A DNA stretch of 64,000 nt from Segetibacter sp. (GTDB lineage: Bacteria; Bacteroidota; Bacteroidia; Chitinophagales; Chitinophagaceae). Each line of letters starts with the position of its first letter. Positions within the stretch are counted from its first letter, which is position 1. A model generated the notes under the pieces. It saw nothing but the letters and a program-made list of their open reading frames with translations. It searched no databases and was not told the DNA's origin. A program made the position numbers and the translations under genes. Shown one piece after another: positions 55,401 through 62,594 of the stretch. Where the stretch lies: assembly GCA_028288485.1 (NCBI GenBank), contig JAQBNO010000110.1, positions 1-64,000 of the forward strand. The letters run 5' to 3'.

Positions 55401-55605
55401 AAACATCACCAGTTTTGGCATTAATGCTGAAATCTCCATTTGCATCCGCAGATGTTCCTGTAGTTGTTCCCCTGATCACAATAGAGGCACCACTGACGGG
55501 CTGGCCGCTGTCGTCGGTAACCCTCCCTGTGACTGGGCGTTGTTGAGCAATTGCTAACATTGAAACCAATATTAACAACGTGAATAATGATACAATTTTT
55601 CTCAT
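52447..55605 (-). CDS. SusC/RagA-family TonB-dependent transporter
   Basis: Outer-membrane TonB-dependent importer of 1052 residues. Seen: signal peptide (1-20, SMLAIAQQ), an N-terminal carboxypeptidase-regulatory-like domain (about 25-105, GRVTDDSGQPVSGASIVI), the family signature VVVTALGIRRQAKELGY, the plug domain (NLQNGLTGKMSGVNI, LLVVDNIPTP, GASASALYGPDGVNGVILVTT) and a 22-strand-type barrel ending in GGSVVLTF. No anti-sigma or SusR-type regulator is next to it. A decayed second SusC/SusD pair lies directly upstream. Confidence 0.96.
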   Translation of the reverse strand: MRKIVSLFTLLILVSMLAIAQQRPVTGRVTDDSGQPVSGASIVIRGTTTGTSADANGDFSINAKTGDVLLVSSTNFAGTEIKVGAQNTVAIRLSRANAMINEVVVTALGIRRQAKELGYATARLNNTQLTQAKAVNLQNGLTGKMSGVNITTVNSGVFEDVRINLRGIRSLTGNNQPLLVVDNIPTPLTFMATLNPTDVQEVTVLKGASASALYGPDGVNGVILVTTRRGSAGKPFVTVGHTVQLARVSFMPKLQKSFGGGTSEDALGRPLYDPIENQQFGPEFNGELVPLGPELEGGDQQKVPYSPNNDRKKFWNNGLTMQTDVSFGGEGFYVSAQNAEIQGLMPKDKNRRTSLRFNGSKEYGKLKVTANLNYIQTNFNIVNDAAYSARFPGSYNGSVYFTVLNTPAHVPLTSYKYPTTNKYAEFSNYYNEYFVNPYWVIENHRIKGRGDNLLGNVEVNYGFTDWLNATYRVGASANFNSAKSENGPVVTSDFAQTTRGQQFDPQPGFVTDGQNNTSRVTHEFFLNGRREISDFRINYVLGTRYRQNDSKSISVAGNNLLVPGIYNPSVRLGEAVAAEVNFRNRLLSVFGQLSLNYKGWANLEFSGANDWDSRLNINRNSYFYPSASASVLLTDAISSLKGNRLLSYAKVRASISRSANVNLGNYQLQPIYTTTGGFPYGNLGGFSAGNAFTDPFIQPEFVNSRELGLELGFLRNRINLDATYFFQKNTNQILQVQQSAATGYTTYVANAADFNNYGVELDLNLTPLVRIGQGRINFGINATFNNNKITSLFPGINELAIGGVNEFTQSSASAPDVYNYAIVGQPAFVFKLSDYKRDGQGRVIVDKSTGYPSLQDSLVTRGRSLPLWIVGLNPSFSIKGFTIAMTWDYRGGHHAYHGIGNDMDFTGISARSAQFGRQRFVFPNSVYEDAPGSGKYVENTNIQVASGGRNFFATGTTNTSVGTNYFTSAAFWKLRELAISYELPFSWVGGTQVIKRFVVSAVGRNLFTFLPKSNQWTDPEFNYTSAGNTFGINNVFSTPPARIFGGSVVLTF

Positions 55606-55631
55606 CGGTGTGTATTTTTAAAATTAAAGCG

Positions 55632-55662
55632 CAAATATAAGTCCCTGTTAAAAAAAAGTAAA
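55632..55662 (-). promoter_or_regulatory. Promoter of the intact SusC operon
   Basis: Minus-strand TTTA, 19 bp, TATATTTG: one mismatch to TTTG-N19/20-TAnnTTTG. The -7 element lies about 26 bp before the susC ATG. Confidence 0.55.
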
Positions 55663-55822
55663 GTTTTCTTAAAAATGATGAATGGTTTGGTTGAATGACA
55701 AGTGGTAAACAGCCTTTGCTGCATTCTTTCGGAAATTTTTTAAAACTATTCCACCTGCCACGGTCTTAACGAAGGAGTTGGGTGGAATTATTTTTGGTAC
55801 TTGACTTCGTAACTTTTTTGAA

Positions 55823-56110
55823 CATCGTTGTGTCACTCACTTGTACTGCCTACACTTTATTCCGCGGTTATTGCAGTAAGAAATTAAGCAATACAACGGC
55901 GATCCTTGAAATCCTCTGGAGTAAAATTCATTGGCGGCCCCTCAATTCTTAATCACGGTAAACAAAGTGTGGTATACATTAATAGGTATCACTCAAACAC
56001 CAGAACTATATTCTACCCGGTTTTCCGGGTTAAAGGCAGGAGTTAGGAAAGATGGTTTTGAATCAAACGTGCTGCATGTAAAACGGCGGCACAAGTGAGT
56101 GACACAACAA
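55823..56110. repeat. Inverted pair of dispersed repeats bounding a 288 bp segment
   Basis: The left end (55823-55846, minus orientation) and the right end (56089-56110, plus orientation) share GTGAGTGACACAAC next to G(T/C)ACAA. The 242 bp inside shows no gene. The size is almost the same as the pair at 32257-32548, but the inner sequences do not obviously match. Confidence 0.65.
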
Positions 56111-56272
56111 AAGCTGCCTGGAAACACTTAAGCCGGAAACCAAAGAAAATAAATTGAAGAATAATTCAGACAATATCAGGCGCAGTTAAATAATGAGACC
56201 CTGTAAGGTCTGCAATTAATAAATAAAAAGACCAACCCAAAAAACTAAGTGGCTTTAATAAAATTTCTTTAG

Positions 56273-56760
56273 CTAAAGTTTATCCCGGAACAATTTTTAT
56301 TCTACTTTATCGCCCGTATTTAGCGACAGCTGACGTATAATTTGTACCGTTTAATTGCTGTTCGTTGCCGGGTAAGGCAAGGCGGTTTGGATAACCCGAT
56401 ATTGCATTAACAGGACGTGATAACTTAGGATAATTCAACCTCCTGATCCCGGTCCAGCCTTCGAATGGGCGGCTATACAATGCAATCCATTTTTGAAAAC
56501 CAATTTTTGCTTCCAGGCGCCTGCAGCAGTGGCGCAAGCTACTTCAGGTTTTGCAAGGTAGGCGTCTGCATCGGCAGCAGATGCGCCCCAATACATTATT
56601 GACGCTTTGATTGCATTATTATAATGCTCTTCTGCAGTACCGGCTACTGTATACCACGCTCTTTTGCTTCTGCACGTAAGAATTCAGTTTCTACATAACC
56701 GGAGAACAGGAAGGCAGCGTCGCTGCCGAACAATTTATCGCCCGGCTTCGACATCACTTA
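56273..56760 (-). pseudogene. Decayed SusD-like gene (3' part)
   Basis: Pieces of a SusD-like_2 protein are readable in order but in different frames: DKLFGSDAAFLFSGYVETEF and LRAEAKERG, then after a shift WYTVAGTAEEHYNNAIKAS and YWGASAADADAYLAKP, then QKWIALYSRPFEGWTGIRRL and YPNRLALPGNEQQLNGTNY, then after another shift KLFRDKL before a stop at 56273-56275. At least three frameshifts and one in-frame stop separate the pieces. The N-terminal half of the gene is absent. It follows the SusC relic in the same direction, as in a normal pair. Confidence 0.85.
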
Positions 56761-57035
56761 CTAGGTGGGAAACCTGAGGCGACTGTACTGGAAGTAATGG
56801 GAGGAAAGGGACTAGCATTTTGAAGCACACTTCTAAAAATCGCTAAGGGTATCGGCACCGATGTTGTAGCCTTATAGATTATTCAATAAGCTTTGAACAT
56901 GCTAACAGTATGTTTATAAATTGTGGCCGGACGATATCCGTTCAACTATAAATTGCTATTTTGCTTTTGTGGTTAGTTGAACCGGAGGTTTTTCAAATGC
57001 CACAACTTCATAACCACTTAATCGTTTGTCTGGTA

Positions 57036-57412
57036 TCATTGAAGGAAGTTCTGGTTTACAATACCTCCGCTATAACCGGTACCATACCTGCATTTACCAT
57101 CTACTTTAGAATAATTGGCTAAAGCAGTCGCGGTTAGTTTAGACGTGATATTATAGGTAGAACCAAAGTTTATGGTATTTTTCAATATGCGACTATTTGG
57201 TAAAACGACACGTTCATCGCGCCTGGTGTAACCTAACTTAAAGGCAGCCTTGTCGGATCCGCTGTCGATCATTACACTATTATTGGCAGAACGCCTGTTT
57301 CATAAAAAGTTGAGGGATCATTCTGAGCTGCGACCCACAGGCTTGAGCAGCATGGTAGTGTATTCTTTTTTCTATGGATACCTAAAGCCGTAACAACAAC
57401 CACCCCGTCACC
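57036..57412 (-). pseudogene. Decayed SusC-like gene (internal deletion and frameshifts)
   Basis: VVVVTALGIHRKKNTL, the SusC signature at the end of the regulatory domain, is followed within a few codons by AAQNDPSTFYETGV and then, after a one-base shift, NNSVMIDSGSDKAAFKLGYT and NTINFGSTYNITSKLTATA, from the early barrel. About 100-200 residues of plug domain are therefore missing. The frame ends in NQNFLQ and a TGA where SusC proteins have a Trp (TGG). Most of the barrel is gone. No promoter is seen for it. Confidence 0.85.
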
Positions 57413-57534
57413 AACTTAAAGTTGAACGAAGGTTTGAAAATAACCCTAATAAAATCTGGATGGAACCCGAAGCAATGAGATGGAAAACTTGTAGAGCATA
57501 ACAGGTACACTATTAGGATTTCTCCCATAAAAAC

Positions 57535-59598
57535 TCAGAAAGCGTACACCAGCTGGAATTTTATTTCGCTTTTTTTATTCCCGTTAATTTCATCGATACC
57601 GCTACTAATCGAAGTTTTATTTGCATAGATAGTTTGTGCCCACCTAAACCAAACGGTCATCTTCTTACTTAAATCATAATTGCAATTAATATAATAGCGA
57701 AGCCCTTTACCAATAAATAAAGGAATAGAAAAACTATATAAGACGTCACTTTCAAAAGCATACAGCCGGCTTTCAAACCCATCCGTTTCAAAATACTGCA
57801 TGCGTCCATTGAATGAAACAGGTTTAGCGAAAGGCTTATACCTTGCATCAAAATAAGCCAGGAAACCTTGTTGGCTCCGGTCCTTTTCATGTAGATCAAA
57901 CCAAATTACTTCTACCCTGTTTCGTAAAGTAACTTCCCGGCTGACATTATAGGAGACCTGTGTCCGCCAGTTTTGCCTGGGCCTTGTAAATACAGGCCTT
58001 GTAGCAAGATCGAGCCCTGAGAGGTTGATAGCTTTGCTTTCATTTCTATATCTCGTATATACTTCTACCTGTTTGTTAGGTTTATAAGTAAGTTGTACAA
58101 AGTATTCTGCTCCTTTGGTTGGTGCATCAACCCGGTAACGCAACCAGGGAAAACTGAAAACATCAGTATATGCATCAATTCTTAAAAAGGATTTCGGCCG
58201 TATGGCAATGCCGGTAAACAAACCGTTCTCATTGGTTGGAAAAGTACTTTCTGTAAATGCATTGCCGTAAAGGGTTTGATAGTTCTTTTCTATGTTCCGA
58301 TATACTAATGAAGCATCCACTTTAGGATCGATACTTGCCAATACACCACCTACAAATGCTTTCGACCTGGTTTTATCCATTGCTGCTTCACCGAAAAAAT
58401 GAACGCTGCGAAAGCTAAAACTATAATCGGCCGAGTAATTATGCCAGTCTTTTCCCTGGATTGCATGTTGATTATATGGCCTGATATTCCTAACAAGCGG
58501 CATTGAAAACTGGAATGCAACACCATTCACCCCCACATGTAAACTATTCTTTTTAAAAGATATATTTCCACCATAAGAAGTTTGGGTAATCATATTTTTC
58601 TTTCCAACTTCAGTAATGGTGCGATGATAGCCGGTATTTAATATGGTTGAAATAAAATCATCGTTTGTTACAGTAGTATCATTATTAAAGCTTGCATCTA
58701 ATTTACGAATGGAAGCAAAAGCAGTTGCTTCCAGGCTTTTTCCACCTACTGTAATTCCTGCTCCCCGCTGAAAATTATATTCACCTGCCGAGTTATACGG
58801 TCTTAAAATATCCGCTTGTCGTTTGATGGCTGTTATATCTGCACTTTTTTTAAAAGCAAGGCTTTGCCAGTGAATTAGTCCCTGTCCCAGGTTAACTGTA
58901 AAATCACCTACTGCTAATAATTTTACAGGCCCCAGCTTTCTTGCAAACAAATGGAGCGAATAGAAGTCGAACCCACTTTTTTGGCTGCCTTTAAAAAACT
59001 GTTCGCCGGCGTCTTTATCGCCAGTTATGCCGAACTGCAATAAGTTTCTGTACACGTACTTATACCTGAAGAAAAGCCTTTGGGGGCTGCCGGGGTACCG
59101 GTTGCCTATGCTATCGGCACGAAGAAAAGCTTTACTTTTCTCAAGTACCTGTTGTAATCTTATCAGAATAGAATGTTGACCTTCAGTAAGTCGCTGGGCA
59201 ATATCTGAAGACAATGGGATTGAACTTCCAACCCTTATATATGGTAATACCCGCCGAATCGTTTCCACATCCCATCCAGGCACAGATTGCAATTCATAAA
59301 TACTTATAAGATTACCAAGTAGTTGCCGGTAGCGAATGAGGTTTGTAATTTGCAAATCCGTCAACAGCCGCGTTTCACGTAGATCATTTGCTTCGATTGA
59401 GTTGAGGTTAAGCGGCATTTTACGAGACTGGTCTAACACTTGTAAATAACTGTCATCTTCGGTTTCGCCGTCCTGTTGTTCGGTAAGGTTTTCCAGTTGC
59501 TGTTCGGTAGTACTCCCGGGCTGCACCAGGTTTTCCTGTTGCGCATACGTACTATTACAAAACAGAATAGCTAATAATATTAATGTAATTGTTTTCAC
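57535..59598 (-). CDS. Helix-hairpin-helix outer-membrane barrel protein
   Basis: A 687-residue exported protein: signal peptide (1-19, NSTYAQQ), an acidic Gln/Glu-rich segment, a ComEA-like helix-hairpin-helix part (about 60-115, PLNLNSIEANDLRET and ISIYELQSVPGWD), then a long beta-rich region ending in an aromatic strand (IKFQLVYAF), as expected of an outer-membrane barrel. Such HhH-barrel proteins are widespread in Bacteroidota without known function. Its ATG overlaps the stop of the preceding gene by 4 bp (59595-59598), so the two are translationally coupled. Confidence 0.83.
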   Translation of the reverse strand: MKTITLILLAILFCNSTYAQQENLVQPGSTTEQQLENLTEQQDGETEDDSYLQVLDQSRKMPLNLNSIEANDLRETRLLTDLQITNLIRYRQLLGNLISIYELQSVPGWDVETIRRVLPYIRVGSSIPLSSDIAQRLTEGQHSILIRLQQVLEKSKAFLRADSIGNRYPGSPQRLFFRYKYVYRNLLQFGITGDKDAGEQFFKGSQKSGFDFYSLHLFARKLGPVKLLAVGDFTVNLGQGLIHWQSLAFKKSADITAIKRQADILRPYNSAGEYNFQRGAGITVGGKSLEATAFASIRKLDASFNNDTTVTNDDFISTILNTGYHRTITEVGKKNMITQTSYGGNISFKKNSLHVGVNGVAFQFSMPLVRNIRPYNQHAIQGKDWHNYSADYSFSFRSVHFFGEAAMDKTRSKAFVGGVLASIDPKVDASLVYRNIEKNYQTLYGNAFTESTFPTNENGLFTGIAIRPKSFLRIDAYTDVFSFPWLRYRVDAPTKGAEYFVQLTYKPNKQVEVYTRYRNESKAINLSGLDLATRPVFTRPRQNWRTQVSYNVSREVTLRNRVEVIWFDLHEKDRSQQGFLAYFDARYKPFAKPVSFNGRMQYFETDGFESRLYAFESDVLYSFSIPLFIGKGLRYYINCNYDLSKKMTVWFRWAQTIYANKTSISSGIDEINGNKKSEIKFQLVYAF

Positions 59599-60419
59599 TC
59601 TTTTTCAGCTTGCTTGAAATTGATCAACAGTAAAAGACCAGGAGTGAAACCCAGCTGGGGATGATAAGCTGTATTCAAATCAATTCTGGCAAAACCAAGT
59701 TGCAAACCAATGCCAACATAACTATTATTGCCAAGTGTTGAAATGCCGGTCCTGATAAAAACCCTTTCGTGAAGATTATACTGTAGCCCTGCATTTACAC
59801 TTACCTGTTGATCTTCCTGCTTTACGATTTCTGTACTGAGAAAAACTTTTTCAGAAGCCTCATAACCCACACCGAAGCGGTAAACGGAGGCGAGTTTTTC
59901 GCTGCCGGTTTTGCCCAACTTACTGCTGGTAGGATTATACACATGAATACCCGTGTGTAGTTTATCTGTTAAATGAAATATTGCCCCGCCTTCGAAGTTA
60001 ATGGCTGAGGCAGTTCCATAACCTGCAATACGAACCGTATGATAATTAAACTTTACGCCAATGTCGACCTGGGCCGTAATTTTCCTTGCATAAAGAAAAC
60101 CTAACTGGCTTTCATTAAAAGCTGCCGAACCAAAATAATCTCCCTGGAAACCAATGGTGCCTGAAGAAGTTGGCACTGCTATAACTGCAGAATAACCGTT
60201 TAACTCTTCAAGCATAAATCGTCTTTCGCCGTATACACCAAAACCAGCTGATTTTAATTGGGCCAGGGATGCCTGGTTAGAAGTTGCAGAAAAAATGTCG
60301 GAAAAATTTTTACTGTATGCACCAAGGCCGGCATACCGTACTGATAATGGCTGCCTAACTACCTGCGCGTTTGCGGGCAACAAAAAAAGAACAAATATTA
60401 TTAGAATAAAAAATTGCAA
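59595..60419 (-). CDS. PorV/PorQ-like outer-membrane beta-barrel protein
   Basis: A 274-residue barrel with a signal peptide (1-18, ending ANAQ). SVRYAGLGAYSKNFSDIFSA and NQASLAQLKSAGFGVYGERRF resemble the N-terminal region of PorV/PorQ (FadL-like) proteins of the T9SS, and alternating short strands fill the rest (GIGLQLGFARIDLNTAY). It is shorter than PorV (about 390) or PorQ (about 330), so it may be a relative rather than either. It is coupled to the HhH barrel gene by a 4 bp overlap and is divergent from folD. Confidence 0.72.
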   Translation of the reverse strand: MQFFILIIFVLFLLPANAQVVRQPLSVRYAGLGAYSKNFSDIFSATSNQASLAQLKSAGFGVYGERRFMLEELNGYSAVIAVPTSSGTIGFQGDYFGSAAFNESQLGFLYARKITAQVDIGVKFNYHTVRIAGYGTASAINFEGGAIFHLTDKLHTGIHVYNPTSSKLGKTGSEKLASVYRFGVGYEASEKVFLSTEIVKQEDQQVSVNAGLQYNLHERVFIRTGISTLGNNSYVGIGLQLGFARIDLNTAYHPQLGFTPGLLLLINFKQAEKE

Positions 60420-60520
60420 ACCGGCATGGTTTATAAAGAAAAATACTCATAAGAACTGATGAATGCAAAATTTTAATTACAATACTCTTAACAATCGACA
60501 TTAAATTTAAAAAGCGTCAA

Positions 60521-60528
60521 TACCTTTG
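60521..60528 (+). promoter_or_regulatory. Candidate -7 element for folD (possibly leaderless)
   Basis: TACCTTTG fits TAnnTTTG and ends 5 bp before the folD ATG. Confidence 0.4.
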
Positions 60529-60533
60529 CGCCC

Positions 60534-61466
60534 ATGTTACTACTCGATGGAAAAATTGCTTCGCAATCAGTTAAGGATGATCTGAAAAAGGCAACACAGG
60601 ATTTAATTGAGCAAGGGAAAAGGGCGCCGCACCTTGCCGCCGTACTTATTGGCAACAACGGTGCAAGCGAAACTTATGTAGCCAGCAAAGTAAAATCGTG
60701 CAGCGAGATCGGCTTTACCTCTACCCTTATCCGCTTCAACGATTCGATAAGCGAAGATGAACTGCTTCAAAGGATCGACGAGTTGAATAATGATGACTCC
60801 ATCGATGGCATTTTAGTGCAACTTCCCCTTCCCAAACATATCAATGAAGGAAAAATTATCGATACTATTCATCCCGAAAAAGATGTTGACGGATTTCACC
60901 CGATGAATGTTGGACGGATGGTACAGGGATTAGAAACCTTTATTCCTGCAACACCTTATGGAATAATGCTGTTGATGGAACATTATGATCTTCAAACCAA
61001 AGGAAAGCACGCAGTGGTAATTGGACGCAGCAATATTGTCGGCAGGCCTATGAGTATTTTGCTCAGCAGCAATTTGTTGTACGGAAACTGCACGGTTACA
61101 CTTGCTCACAGGTATTCGCAGGACTTACACCAGATAACTCAGCAGGCAGACATTATTATAGCAGCAGTAGGAATCCCCGATTTTATAAAGGCCGACATGA
61201 TTAAAGAAGGCGCCATTGTTATAGACGTTGGTATCACCCGTGTCGACGACCCCACTTCTCCTAAAGGTTATCGCATTAAAGGCGATGTGGATTTTGTAAA
61301 TGTGGCGAAAAAAGCTTCGGCGCTATCACCTGTTCCGGGAGGCGTAGGACCTATGACTATCTCTGGCCTGATGAAAAATACAATGGATGCATACATTCGT
61401 CGGATAGCGGTCCCCATTCATTTAAAGGGTGATGAAAGCGTAATGAAAACAAATTTACGGGATTAG
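60534..61466 (+). CDS. folD: Methylenetetrahydrofolate dehydrogenase/cyclohydrolase
   Basis: Two-step conversion of 5,10-methylene-THF to 10-formyl-THF, the one-carbon donor. The 310 residues include the catalytic Tyr/Lys segment ETYVASKVKSCSEIGF, VQLPLPKHINEGKII, DVDGFHPMNVGRMVQG, the NADP-binding VVIGRSNIVGRPMSILL, and PVPGGVGPMTISGLMKNT. The family is usually 280-300 residues, so the short C-terminal tail is slightly extended. It is followed after 42 bp by a small hypothetical gene. Confidence 0.96.
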   Translation: MLLLDGKIASQSVKDDLKKATQDLIEQGKRAPHLAAVLIGNNGASETYVASKVKSCSEIGFTSTLIRFNDSISEDELLQRIDELNNDDSIDGILVQLPLPKHINEGKIIDTIHPEKDVDGFHPMNVGRMVQGLETFIPATPYGIMLLMEHYDLQTKGKHAVVIGRSNIVGRPMSILLSSNLLYGNCTVTLAHRYSQDLHQITQQADIIIAAVGIPDFIKADMIKEGAIVIDVGITRVDDPTSPKGYRIKGDVDFVNVAKKASALSPVPGGVGPMTISGLMKNTMDAYIRRIAVPIHLKGDESVMKTNLRD

Positions 61467-61508
61467 ATATCGCTCTAACAGAAAGCATAAAGACAAATAG
61501 CATATTTA

Positions 61509-61754
61509 ATGATACAACGCGAAGTAACCGACAAAGAAAATGTAAAATGGACCTGTGTGCAAGCGTATAGTGGCCTACAGGAAAAACTATCGGATAAAGC
61601 TGCGGCGCTTTCAGAAAATAAAGAAGGAAAGTTTACAGTGGTATGTACTCCCTCCGGGGGAGCTCAAACGGTAAGATTAGAACTTCCGGAGAATTGGACA
61701 CAGCAAATGCAAGACGAAGAAATAGTGAATGCAATAGCGGAAAACCAGCGATAA
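61509..61754 (+). CDS. Small hypothetical protein after folD
   Basis: An 81-residue hydrophilic protein (MIQREVTDKENVKWTCVQ at the start, VVCTPSGGAQTVRLELPENW in the middle). There is no signal or membrane segment. Its place 42 bp after folD on the same strand suggests co-transcription. I do not recognise the family; related short proteins are common in Bacteroidota. Confidence 0.65.
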   Translation: MIQREVTDKENVKWTCVQAYSGLQEKLSDKAAALSENKEGKFTVVCTPSGGAQTVRLELPENWTQQMQDEEIVNAIAENQR

Positions 61755-61792
61755 CTTTTTGTTTTTGGGTTGCCGGCAAATGGTTTTCTATA

Positions 61793-61828
61793 GCACCAGT
61801 GAGCCCGCCATGGCGGGCTCACTGGTGC
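61793..61828. repeat. Perfect 36 bp palindrome
   Basis: An exact palindrome centred on CATG: the 18 bp arm starts GCACCAGTGAGCCCGCC. It lies 39 bp after the small gene behind folD and could form a hairpin or cruciform. There is no T run, so a standard terminator is less likely. Confidence 0.9.
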
Positions 61829-61960
61829 CGCAAAGCAGGAAGCAGCTTTTTTGACCATCCGCGAATTCCTGGCTTCTATTTCAGCCTCACCAGTAATCAA
61901 ATAGTTTATTTATAGATTTTGAAGTGGCTAGAAAGAGCTGATCGGGAACAAATTGTTGCA

Positions 61961-61973
61961 GTATGCGACGCAA
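61961..61973 (+). repeat. Fragment of the dispersed repeat
   Basis: Only TATGCGACGCAA is kept. It lies in the 61755-62594 gap, which holds this fragment, the 36 bp palindrome, a second stem at 62079-62106, a terminator at the right end and no gene. Confidence 0.4.
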
Positions 61974-62078
61974 GAAACCTTAGGGGGCGGCCCGCAGCCA
62001 TGTAAAATAAACTTTTAGTGCGATCATTTGCAGTGCAAGCCGGTGGCTTCTTATTGTAAGAGGCCTCCACCCGCTTGT

Positions 62079-62106
62079 TTCTGAAACCGCTTCGCTGGTT
62101 TCAGAA
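62079..62106. repeat. Inverted repeat, 10 bp arms
   Basis: TTCTGAAACC and GGTTTCAGAA are separated by 8 bases. It lies in non-coding sequence with no T run. Confidence 0.7.
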
Positions 62107-62541
62107 CGCCTTCGCCTGGCACTCAACCGGCTGATGTAACTTATGCAATAACTGTTGTCAGAAGCGAATATTATAACACCAATCCATAAAAACAGACACC
62201 AACTTTACTCTTTTGTTGCCGCTGGCGATGCAGAAAAAAGGATTGCGACCCTTCGGCTTCGCTCAGGGTAAAAAAAACTGCTACGCTACGTTCTATCAAA
62301 GAATTGAAAGTTGAACTGAGCGTAGCAACGATGATTCTTATAGTACAAAAAGCTGGTATCCAAAAACATTGCAAATCAAGACAACAAAAACGAGTTCATT
62401 AGTAGAAAAGCGGAAAAGAGTTACTAATGCTTGCCCCAAAAAAGATTTTTTCCTAAAAACAGCTCCAGCTATGAGTATCAATTCAGCAGTCGGAGCGAAA
62501 AAAAGACCGTCAAACGCCGCACAAAAATTTACATAAACATT

Positions 62542-62578
62542 AAAAAGCCAGGTCGATGCCATCGCACAACCTGGCTTT
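62542..62578 (-). terminator. Rho-independent terminator after the CHU-type protein
   Basis: The arms AAAGCCAGGT and ACCTGGCTTT pair around a loop that itself can fold (CGAT/ATCG), followed by T residues on the minus strand. It is 16 bp after the stop codon. Confidence 0.88.
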
Positions 62579-62594
62579 CAACCTTTACCGCCGG

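Noticed and set aside
56307-56537. A 76-codon gene on the minus strand
   Set aside because: Its whole length is the C-terminal part of a SusD protein, with further SusD pieces on both sides in other frames, so it is a pseudogene fragment.
61643-61915. Open frames crossing the 36 bp palindrome on both strands
   Set aside because: Both read the same palindrome-derived peptide (VSPPWRAHWC), the mark of an inverted repeat and not of a gene.
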